Below are positions 1 to 6,326 of a stretch of 12,013 nt of DNA, piece by piece (position 1 is the first letter of the stretch; each line of letters begins with the position of its first letter). The stretch is from contig DEDQ01000034.1 in assembly GCA_002350065.1 (NCBI GenBank), positions 94,922-106,934 on the forward strand, given 5' to 3'. Made by a program: the position numbers and the translations under genes. This DNA comes from Ruminococcus flavefaciens (GTDB lineage Bacteria; Bacillota; Clostridia; Oscillospirales; Ruminococcaceae). The notes beneath the pieces were generated by a model, which had not been told where the DNA came from, did not search any database, and was given only the letters and a program-made list of their open reading frames with translations.

Positions 1-2165
1 ATCTCGGGGTTCTCGTCGATGCGCTTGAAGTAAGCCTTGGGCTCGAGGACTCCGGAATAATCGGGAGTATTGCCCGTCATCGCGCTGAGGAAGTTGTTCA
101 TGCTGTTGAACGGGTTGTCGTTTCCGAGGAAGCTGAGCTTGAGAATATCAGAATTAGCCATAAAGCCTATCGGGAGGGCATCGGGATTCTCGTATACCTC
201 GAGTGAAGCCTCGCCGTTATCGTTCTGATATGTGCTTGTGTAGACCTGATTGTAGTAGGGGCTGAGGAGCGATTTGCCGTCAGCGTTATTTCTTGCAGGG
301 TCGTTGAGGACATACTTGATGCCGAGGAGCGAGTCTGCAAGAGGAGTATTGCCGTCGTATCTTGTCTCGTAGCTCTTTGTGGAGTAGCCGAGAGTCTCGA
401 TGAAGTTGATTATTCTCGTGTTCATGACTGAGCTCGAGTGTGAAAGTCCCTTGAAGCCGTAAGCCTGATTGTCGTTGACGTTGCGGAAGAAGGTCTTTTC
501 AGTGCGGTAGAAGCCGTCGTCGTATTCTTTAAGCTGGTTTGCAACGTTGGGAGCGTCCATGATAGCGGCGTAAGACTTCTTGGAGGAGTAGTAGACCTCC
601 TTGTCTATCTTGAGGATAGTATCGTATGTGTTGTAGCCAGCCTCGAAGAGAACGAACACTGCCATTGCAAGGGCAATATAGTTGCGTGAAGACTTTTTCT
701 TGGCGTTGCTGTAGATATAGAGGAAGCAGAGATATATCGCCGCGAGGACAAGTCCGAAGGTGAGAGTTCCGAGCCAGAGGTGCTTTACGCTCTCGCCGTT
801 TATAGTCTCAGTGGTGGTATAGGGCATCTTTGCGGGATACTGGTATCTTTCCTCGTTGTAGTTGAGGCTGGGGATAATGGATTCAAATATGAATACCAGC
901 ACAGCGAAAACGCTGAATACTCCTGCCGGCAGACCTATCTTCATCTTGTAGCCCTCGAGGTTGGAGAAGCTCTCAGCCGCCATGGATACGAGCACGAAGG
1001 ATACAAGGAATGAGTATCTGTAAGGGAGCCAGTTAGGGTCCTGACCGCCGTGCCACATCATGTTGAAGGGCTTTATCCACATACTGAAGAAGAGTATGAA
1101 GAGTACAAGTCCGTAGCCTATCTTGCGGTTTCTCTTGATGTTCTTGTTGAAGAAATAGAGCGGAACGAGTATGAATGAGAGAACGCCGCAGTATATCTCG
1201 GGACGTCCGTACATTCTTGTGCCCTCATCAACGTTTACCGAGTAATACTGGTTCGGGAGCACCGTAGCTATCAGCTCGAGCGGGTTGAACATCGTTCTGA
1301 GGCTGTAATCCGGCTCGGAGAAGTCGAACTTACCAAGTGCGAGAGCCTTGTATACCGGCATTATCATGATGTAGCTGCAAAGCAGTACAACGCCCGTTGC
1401 AAGGAACATTCTTCCGATCACCTTTGCATAGCCGGTTAAGTCGAACTTTCTCTTTGTACCGAAGAAGAGATAGTATACAAAGTAGATAGCAACGAATATA
1501 GCTACCATGAAGCCGATGTAGAAGTTTGCGATGAACATTATCGCAAGAGGAATGATGTAGTTTATCTTTCTGCCGTCATCAACGAGGTACTCGAGACCGA
1601 GTATGATGAGCGGGAGGAAGATAGGTCCGTCTACCCACATGGGGTCGATGAGCTGTATAGCTACGAAAGCCATGAGCGCATACATAGTCGCGAAGAGGAC
1701 TGACGGAATGGGTTTAACGTTCTTAGCCTTCTGAGCGTAAACGCAGAAGCTTGCGCCGCAGGCTCCGACCTTGCAGAGCTGCATTATCATAAGGCTCTCA
1801 ACTATCATCTTTCGCGGGAGCAGTATTACGATGAACGTAAACGGACTCGCGAGGTAATAGCCGATAACGCCCTGATAGCCGCCGGAGAGGTTTCTCGCCC
1901 AGCTGTAAAGCGGGTTTCTGCCGCTCCAGAAAGCGTCGCGGATATTCTCAAAGTAGTAAACGTACTGACCGTTAAGGTCGAGAGTCAGTACCGAGCGTTC
2001 GCCGAAGGGATAAACTCCGAAGAGCGCATAAGCGATCAGTGTCAGCAGAGCCGGTATAAGGAACGACGCGATGATATACGCAAACCGGAACTTGACGTAC
2101 TCCGGTGGTTTTACGGGATATTTCGCGTACGAAGGAGCTGAGCTGACAGACTTTGTCTTTGCCAA
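1..2165 (-). CDS. YfhO-family GT-C type membrane protein (partial, C-terminus beyond left edge)
   Basis: The first 721 codons of a large polytopic membrane protein are present, and the frame is still open at base 3. The start is a TTG at 2163-2165, seven nt after AGGAGG (2173-2178). No upstream ATG fits, and the promoter lies just behind. After a short polar N-terminus comes a first membrane helix, then an outside loop with TLDLNGQY. This matches IDLWGQY of the 977-aa paralogue in this window and is the likely GT-C acidic site. Further shared motifs are MWVDGPIFLPLIILGLE, NFYIGF and LPYRYSFL. About a dozen hydrophobic segments are followed, from about residue 520, by a soluble extracytoplasmic domain (IKYVLND, VYENPDALPIGF) seen in YfhO proteins. 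YfhO of Bacillus is known to transfer lipid-linked sugar onto cell-wall polymers outside the membrane. The acceptor here is unknown. It has its own promoter, so it is probably not co-transcribed with the Nudix gene. Confidence 0.88.
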   Translation of the reverse strand, partial: MAKTKSVSSAPSYAKYPVKPPEYVKFRFAYIIASFLIPALLTLIAYALFGVYPFGERSVLTLDLNGQYVYYFENIRDAFWSGRNPLYSWARNLSGGYQGVIGYYLASPFTFIVILLPRKMIVESLMIMQLCKVGACGASFCVYAQKAKNVKPIPSVLFATMYALMAFVAIQLIDPMWVDGPIFLPLIILGLEYLVDDGRKINYIIPLAIMFIANFYIGFMVAIFVAIYFVYYLFFGTKRKFDLTGYAKVIGRMFLATGVVLLCSYIMIMPVYKALALGKFDFSEPDYSLRTMFNPLELIATVLPNQYYSVNVDEGTRMYGRPEIYCGVLSFILVPLYFFNKNIKRNRKIGYGLVLFILFFSMWIKPFNMMWHGGQDPNWLPYRYSFLVSFVLVSMAAESFSNLEGYKMKIGLPAGVFSVFAVLVFIFESIIPSLNYNEERYQYPAKMPYTTTETINGESVKHLWLGTLTFGLVLAAIYLCFLYIYSNAKKKSSRNYIALAMAVFVLFEAGYNTYDTILKIDKEVYYSSKKSYAAIMDAPNVANQLKEYDDGFYRTEKTFFRNVNDNQAYGFKGLSHSSSVMNTRIINFIETLGYSTKSYETRYDGNTPLADSLLGIKYVLNDPARNNADGKSLLSPYYNQVYTSTYQNDNGEASLEVYENPDALPIGFMANSDILKLSFLGNDNPFNSMNNFLSAMTGNTPDYSGVLEPKAYFKRIDENPE

Positions 2166-2231
2166 GGTTGTTCCTCCTTTTTGTGTCGGGCGGCAAATTA
2201 CGCCATATTACCCGATTATAATATCTTAACT

Positions 2232-2260
2232 ATTATACTACATTTTTTGTATTATTGCAA
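2232..2260 (-). promoter_or_regulatory. Sigma-A promoter of the left YfhO gene
   Basis: On the minus strand TTGCAA (2255-2260) is followed by a 17-nt spacer and a perfect TATAAT (2232-2237). Transcription should start near 2225, giving a leader of about 60 nt before the TTG start. A second TATAAT at 2215-2220 has no matching -35. Confidence 0.75.
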
Positions 2261-2321
2261 TAGTTTGGAGGAATTTAATTGATAGCTCCGGCGATTTTAT
2301 GATAACCGACAGATAAAAAGT

Positions 2322-2357
2322 GACGCCCAGAGTTTACAAATGCAAACTTTGGGCGCC
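2322..2357. repeat. Inverted repeat (12-bp stem) of unknown role
   Basis: CGCCCAGAGTTT (2324-2335) pairs with AAACTTTGGGCG (2344-2355) around an 8-nt loop. The one imperfect position is a G·U on the plus strand but a C/A mismatch on the minus strand, so it folds better as plus-strand RNA. It has no T-run on the plus strand and only a late TTTTT (three bases after the stem) on the minus strand. It is therefore a poor intrinsic terminator. It sits between the strong terminator at 2375-2420 and the promoter of the left YfhO gene. Confidence 0.55.
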
Positions 2358-2370
2358 GACGGAGGTACTA

Positions 2371-2485
2371 CACAAAAAAAGAAGTCGAAACTCTTGGGGG
2401 ACAGTTTCGACTTCTTTTTTATAAAGGATGAAATTAGAGAAAAACTTTAAGAAAGCGTGTGTTATGATGTATCCGCTCTTTCTAT
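2371..2485 (-). ncRNA. Candidate small RNA with own promoter and terminator
   Basis: A promoter-like TTGATT-N17-TATAAT on the minus strand (2492-2520) predicts a start near 2485. A near-perfect 18-bp hairpin with a T-run ends the transcript at about 2371-2374, giving some 110 nt. No ATG, GTG or TTG start with a ribosome site lies between, so it looks non-coding. The predicted RNA has a 5' hairpin (AGAAAG-AG-CG, 2474-2483, with CGCTTTCT, 2450-2457) and a U-rich middle (TTTTTCTCTAATTTC) before the terminator, a common sRNA layout. It might instead be a 5' leader that is terminated before the left YfhO gene, but that gene has its own downstream promoter. No family is recognised. Confidence 0.45.
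2375..2420. terminator. Strong bidirectional intrinsic terminator
   Basis: AAAAAAGAAGTCGAAACT (2375-2392) is perfectly complementary to AGTTTCGACTTCTTTTTT (2403-2420), an 18-bp stem with a 10-nt loop. Each strand ends in a T-run: six T on plus, seven T on minus (2374-2380). On the minus strand it would stop read-through from the Nudix side and end the candidate sRNA. Confidence 0.85.
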
Positions 2486-2491
2486 GACTTT

Positions 2492-2520
2492 ATTATAGCA
2501 TATGATAGATTGGAAATCAA
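2492..2520 (-). promoter_or_regulatory. Promoter of the candidate minus-strand sRNA
   Basis: TTGATT (minus strand, 2515-2520), a 17-nt spacer, then a perfect TATAAT (2492-2497). The -35 matches consensus at four of six positions. The surroundings are very AT-rich, so chance -10 matches are common. The strong terminator about 110 nt downstream is what makes this one credible. Confidence 0.5.
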
Positions 2521-2594
2521 ATATATAATTTTTATTCGTACATATGATACGCATATTTATTTATTATATATATAAACCAATTACCTTCGCATAT

Positions 2595-2729
2595 AAAGCA
2601 CCGCTGAAACAAAATGCCAGAAGTGCAGAGGAGCGTGTCGCCGTCAGCGGGAACCTTTCTTCAGAAAGGCTTGCTCCAGCAGGTATAAGCTTCTGCATGA
2701 GTATCGGCACTATGTTCAGCGGTGTTTTG
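2595..2729. ncRNA. Candidate structured non-coding RNA (about 130 nt), strand uncertain
   Basis: The ends form a perfect 10-bp closing stem, CACCGCTGAA (2599-2608) with TTCAGCGGTG (2715-2724), extendable by AAAG/TTTT. Inside are a second helix (ATGCC 2614-2618 side with GGCA 2706-2709), competing pairings of the same arms (CAGAAG 2618-2623 with CTTCTG 2690-2695, or TGCAG 2624-2628 with CTGCA 2693-2697), GGAGC (2630-2634) with GCTCC (2673-2677), and a hairpin CCTTTC-TTCA-GAAAGG (2654-2669). The interior is clearly more GC-rich than the AT-rich flanks. On the plus strand it ends in TTTTGTT like a terminator. On the minus strand it starts right at the Nudix stop codon (2730-2732) and could be a processed 3' UTR. 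It does not show the signature motifs of SRP RNA, RNase P, tmRNA or riboswitches I know. A 6S-like long hairpin is possible but unproven. Confidence 0.5.
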
Positions 2730-3143
2730 TTATATAGCCTCTTTTATTGCAGTCTTTGCTTTGGTAACTATGGTCTTATCGTTTTCATATGACAGAATGT
2801 TTGACGCATACGAGATATCCACCCAGCGTATCTCAGCAATTTCGTCCTCCTGCGGGAAGAAATCGACATTTTTGGCTTTGGCGAGGAAGTATACCACTAC
2901 CTTCATGGTATCCTTTTTGGGAGAATAGGTCACGGTCTCGCGGAAAGTCGGGTCGATAATAACGTCGATGTTGGTCTCTTCCTTTATCTCACGCATAGCA
3001 GTTTCGACCTCGGTCTCGCCGGCTTCGACGTGTCCCTTCGGGAATGACCAGTGTCCGCTGTTGATATGCTTTATCAGCAGGATCTCGGTATTGCCGTGAT
3101 ATTTACGATAAACAATAGCTCCGCATGATTTTTCGTGAAGCAT
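2730..3143 (-). CDS. Nudix hydrolase, Ap4A hydrolase (diadenosine tetraphosphatase) type
   Basis: A complete 137-aa protein, the usual size for single-domain Nudix enzymes. The Nudix box spans residues 37-59. It begins GHVEAGE and ends REIKEETNI, so the metal-binding REXXEE glutamates (R51, E52, E55, E56) are present, while the usual Gly near the end of the box is Asn58. The opening EKSCGAIVY, the SGHWSFPKGH segment, YSPKKDTMK and the VVYFLA strand are typical of bacterial asymmetric Ap4A hydrolases (MutT/NUDT2-like), which cut Np4N alarmones to NMP + NTP. Substrate is inferred from family resemblance. The start ATG follows AAAGGA by six nt. It has its own promoter and a leader of about 90 nt, and ends beside the candidate ncRNA. 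It lies between two YfhO genes but has no obvious functional tie to them. Confidence 0.9.
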   Translation of the reverse strand: MLHEKSCGAIVYRKYHGNTEILLIKHINSGHWSFPKGHVEAGETEVETAMREIKEETNIDVIIDPTFRETVTYSPKKDTMKVVVYFLAKAKNVDFFPQEDEIAEIRWVDISYASNILSYENDKTIVTKAKTAIKEAI

Positions 3144-3190
3144 TTCTGATCCTTTCCTGCCCGCCGAGCTATGCCGCGGACATTGATATA

Positions 3191-3222
3191 GAGACGCGGA
3201 ATACGTACGGGAAGTGCGTCTC
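3191..3222 (-). promoter_or_regulatory. Hairpin in the 5' leader of the Nudix gene
   Basis: GAGACGC (3191-3197) and GCGTCTC (3216-3222) form a perfect 7-bp stem around an 18-nt loop containing TACGTA. It lies about 10 nt after the predicted transcription start and about 50 nt before the start codon. It could stabilise the mRNA or be a protein site. No known riboswitch motif is seen. Confidence 0.4.
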
Positions 3223-3239
3223 GTTGTATATTCACAAAT

Positions 3240-3268
3240 ATTATATCACATTTTGTTGATTTTGTCTA
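3240..3268 (-). promoter_or_regulatory. Sigma-A promoter of the Nudix gene
   Basis: TAGACA (minus strand, 3263-3268), a 17-nt spacer and a perfect TATAAT (3240-3245). Predicted start near 3233, giving a leader of about 90 nt. Confidence 0.75.
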
Positions 3269-3332
3269 TAGCTGATATTGTAAAATAATAATGAAATTTG
3301 CGAAGCCTGCGTAATATATGCTCTGGGGACGG

Positions 3333-3355
3333 AAAAATCCCCTGCAAAGGGGATT
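3333..3355 (-). terminator. Intrinsic terminator of the GT2-GtcA/YfhO operon
   Basis: On the minus strand AATCCCC, a 6-nt loop and GGGGATT are followed by a T-run (3333-3337), about 20 nt after the YfhO stop codon. A further ATCCCCTG copy sits just upstream on the same strand (3362-3369) and can pair with the same 3' arm, giving two mutually exclusive stems that share one T-run. Confidence 0.8.
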
Positions 3356-3374
3356 CCTTTACAGGGGATCGCGG

Positions 3375-6308
3375 TCAGTCTTTGTTATCTGAGGCTTTTT
3401 CCTCTGAGGGCTTTTCGTCTGAAGCTTTTTCAGCCTCGGTAGCCTTTTTCGCAGCGGGAGCGGGCTTGTCCTCGACAGGCTTGATGAATCCGGCAAGAGC
3501 CTTTTTGATGCTGCCCTTGCGGTGTATGAAGCAGCAGGCTGCAAGTGCGAGAAGTGCGAATATCGTCATTATCAGTCCTGCTGTGAATGCGGGAACGTGG
3601 TATCTGAACTCAATATCGTGCTCGCCGGCGTCAACAGTGAAGGCGATGAGAGTTCCGAGAGCCTTGAAGTCCTCGACCTTTTTGCCGTCAACGTAGACCT
3701 TCCAGCCGCCGTCCTGCGGGATAGTTGTGAATATCATTTCCGACTGCGGAGCGTTGAGCTTGCCCTTTATCTTGGTATTCTTGAACGATGTTACTTCAAG
3801 TCCGCTGCTGCTGAGACCGTTGTATACTTCGTTCCACTTTGCCATGTTGAAGCTGTACATATCAAGTCCGAAGCAGCCGATGTTTACATCGGGGCAGGAG
3901 TATTTGATCTGTAAAACTGTTCCTGCGGGGTAAGAGCCGATACATCTGAAACGCTCTGCGCCGATGTCGATAACGTCAGTGTCGTTGATAACGAGTGTTC
4001 CTGCGCGGAAGTTCTGCTCGATGTAGAGCGGGTTCTCGTCCTGTACGACGTAAGTCCATGAAACGTTTACAGGCAGACTTGCATCTAAGCGGCAGAAGAA
4101 GTTGTCGTTCCAGTTGGCGCTCGGAGTGAATTCGCAGTTTTCGTATGTGAAATCGGAGGGGTCGCTGTGCTCGAAAACGTCTATGGGCTGACCCCAGAGG
4201 CGGTTGATCAATTCGTTCTGAGTTGTGATGGGTCTTATCTCAGTCGGGTCGACCTTGAAATCGAGGATACTGTTTGAAGCGCCGAATGCTATCGGGAATG
4301 CAGTAGGATTCTCCCATGCGATATAGTTTTCGGTCTCGGAAGCTATATTATAGCCCTGACCGGAGCGATACTGGAAGCCTCTGCTTCTGTCAAGAACGTA
4401 TTTAACGCCGAAAAGGCTGTTCTGGAAGAGCGAGGTCGGATTGTAAACGGTACTAACGTTGTTTGCGTAAACGCGGTTGCCCATGTCCTGCATGAGCTTG
4501 TAAACGCCGTTGTTGAGGGTCGAGCCGTAGTAGCCGATGCCGTTGAAATCGCCTATCATGCTGGTGTTGAAGGTCCAGCCGTCGTAAGCCTCCATACGGT
4601 AGAATTCGTCCTTGCCGCAGCCGTGCTCCTGACCGAAGTCATAGATGACGTCGCTTACCTTGATGAAGGAATCCATGTCCGAAGTAGGTATACCGGCACC
4701 CTCCTTTGCGGCAACTTCAATGGTGTCACTGCATGACTGGACAGCGACCATTGACGCAACGATGATGCTTGTAACGAAGGCACAGGCTTTTAAAGCAGCC
4801 GAGCTCTTTTTGAGGATCTCAGCCTTGGATAGCAGTGCCCCTTCAGCAGCTTCGCCCTCTGCGGGCTTTTCTGCCGGTGTGTTGGCGGGCTTTTCGGCTT
4901 CGAGCTTTTCTGTCTCAGCCGCCTTGACTGCGACCTTCTCACTGAAATAGCTGAAAGCGATGCCGAGAGCCATAAGACCTGCAAATACTGCGAGGAGGAA
5001 GTTCCAGTGTCCGAGCTTTTCAAGGCGGAGCTGGTCGAGGTTGCCGTACTTGGCGTATACCACGAAGAACATACCTATCACGAGAGAGGTTATGAGGCTC
5101 TTTATCTTTATTCCCTTTGCCTTTGCGAGTCCGTTTGCAGCAACTATGGTTATCGCAAACGAGAAGAGGAAGCTCCAGCGTCCGGGGAGCTGGTTCGGGA
5201 AGTGGAAGCCGTTGAAGAGCCAGTCCATGGGGTTGTAGTTGAGACCGGCGTAGAGGATACCGAGGAAGCTGCCGGCGGCGAGCTTTTCTCTGAACTTTAT
5301 CTCCGTGTTCATGAAGAACAGCGGAATGAGAATGAACGCGAAGAGACCTACTGCGATGTTCGGAACTCCGAATTCGAGCGAGGCAGGAGTTTCGGGGAGC
5401 ATTGAAGCTGCATTCTCAGCCATTGTGTGATACCACTGGCTGAAGTTGAGCACGCCCTCGTTTGCGGATTCGGAATTGGAAAGTCCCTTTACCGTGGGTA
5501 CGAGAACAACTGCTGCGGCAACGCCTCCGAGAACGGAATAGAGCGCGAAGCGTCCGAAGAGAATGCCGCGGGCTTTGAGGTTCTCCTTTACGGTGAGGCG
5601 TGAGCCGTCCCTGCCGGTGTAGCTCTTGCTGAGCCAGTATGCAAGGAAGTAGAAGCCTGTGAACAGGCAAACGCCGAAGCCGGTGTAGAAGTTGGTGTAG
5701 ATAGTGAACGCGAGCATGAGAGTATACATCGCAGGCGACTTGCCTCTGATGAATCTTTCAAGTCCGAGCAGTACGAGCGGAGCGAGGAAAAGTCCGTCTG
5801 TCCACATGAACTGCATGATGAATGCTGTAGAGTATGCGCAGAGTCCGTAGCATATGGAAGTTGCCATTACGATAGGGCTCTTGCTCTTGAATTTGTACTC
5901 GAGGAAAGCCTGACAGGCGAGAGCGCCGAGTCCGAACCTGAGCAGACATACGATGTCGATATAGGTAATGGAGTTATCAGTCGAAATGAACTGGAAAGGT
6001 ATCAGGAAGATACTGCGGCAGTAGAAAGCGTTCTGGACCCAGTTATTGAAGCCGAGAGCACCGCTCCAGTTATACATTGCCTCGGAAATACTGCTGTCGA
6101 AAGCGAACTTGCGGTACATGGGGAAATACTGACCCCAGAGGTCTATCGAGAGAACGTCGTTTGGTCCGAACGGAGCTATCTCCTTTTTCTTGAAGATGAT
6201 GATGCCGGTGATAAGCGGAACTAAGAATACTATCAGATAGCGCAGTACCGCCAAGGCGATATCGCGCTTTTTTTCGCTGGTAAGCGCCGCTTTAGGAGCT
6301 TTTGACAT
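3375..6308 (-). CDS. YfhO-family membrane glycosyltransferase (GT-C type), 977 aa
   Basis: A polytopic membrane protein of the YfhO family. One N-terminal helix (about 20-39) leads to an outside loop with SIDLWGQY (Asp56, Gln60), the probable GT-C active-site acidic motif. There follow about a dozen helices with MWTDGLFLAPLVLLGLE, TNFYTGF and LPGRWSFL, all mirrored in the paralogue at the left edge. A charged Ala/Glu/Lys/Pro-rich linker (about 455-495) precedes another helix and a large extracytoplasmic beta-rich domain (VKYVLDRSRG, WENPTAFPIAFG, GWKVYVDGKKV) typical of YfhO. A last helix (about 912-932) ends in a Lys/Glu/Ala/Pro-rich tail. In Bacillus and Listeria such proteins take a lipid-carried sugar delivered by a CsbB-type GT2 plus GtcA and attach it to wall polymers. 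The same supply genes lie 18 nt upstream here, fused as one gene. The ATG follows AAAGGG by 9 nt. Sugar and acceptor are unknown. Confidence 0.92.
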   Translation of the reverse strand: MSKAPKAALTSEKKRDIALAVLRYLIVFLVPLITGIIIFKKKEIAPFGPNDVLSIDLWGQYFPMYRKFAFDSSISEAMYNWSGALGFNNWVQNAFYCRSIFLIPFQFISTDNSITYIDIVCLLRFGLGALACQAFLEYKFKSKSPIVMATSICYGLCAYSTAFIMQFMWTDGLFLAPLVLLGLERFIRGKSPAMYTLMLAFTIYTNFYTGFGVCLFTGFYFLAYWLSKSYTGRDGSRLTVKENLKARGILFGRFALYSVLGGVAAAVVLVPTVKGLSNSESANEGVLNFSQWYHTMAENAASMLPETPASLEFGVPNIAVGLFAFILIPLFFMNTEIKFREKLAAGSFLGILYAGLNYNPMDWLFNGFHFPNQLPGRWSFLFSFAITIVAANGLAKAKGIKIKSLITSLVIGMFFVVYAKYGNLDQLRLEKLGHWNFLLAVFAGLMALGIAFSYFSEKVAVKAAETEKLEAEKPANTPAEKPAEGEAAEGALLSKAEILKKSSAALKACAFVTSIIVASMVAVQSCSDTIEVAAKEGAGIPTSDMDSFIKVSDVIYDFGQEHGCGKDEFYRMEAYDGWTFNTSMIGDFNGIGYYGSTLNNGVYKLMQDMGNRVYANNVSTVYNPTSLFQNSLFGVKYVLDRSRGFQYRSGQGYNIASETENYIAWENPTAFPIAFGASNSILDFKVDPTEIRPITTQNELINRLWGQPIDVFEHSDPSDFTYENCEFTPSANWNDNFFCRLDASLPVNVSWTYVVQDENPLYIEQNFRAGTLVINDTDVIDIGAERFRCIGSYPAGTVLQIKYSCPDVNIGCFGLDMYSFNMAKWNEVYNGLSSSGLEVTSFKNTKIKGKLNAPQSEMIFTTIPQDGGWKVYVDGKKVEDFKALGTLIAFTVDAGEHDIEFRYHVPAFTAGLIMTIFALLALAACCFIHRKGSIKKALAGFIKPVEDKPAPAAKKATEAEKASDEKPSEEKASDNKD

Positions 6309-6326
6309 TTCTATACACCCTTTCTG

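Noticed and set aside
2595..2729. SRP RNA, RNase P RNA, tmRNA or a known riboswitch
   Set aside because: Hallmark motifs (SRP GGAA-loop domain, RNase P GAGGAAAGTCC, tmRNA tRNA-like ends, T-box GGUGG, TPP CUGAUGA-type) were looked for on both strands and not found.
2544..2928. Plus-strand open frames (82 and 68 aa) over the structured block and Nudix 3' end
   Set aside because: They have no ribosome site and start inside AT-rich repeats. One overlaps the structured RNA block, and the other lies antisense to the well-supported Nudix gene.
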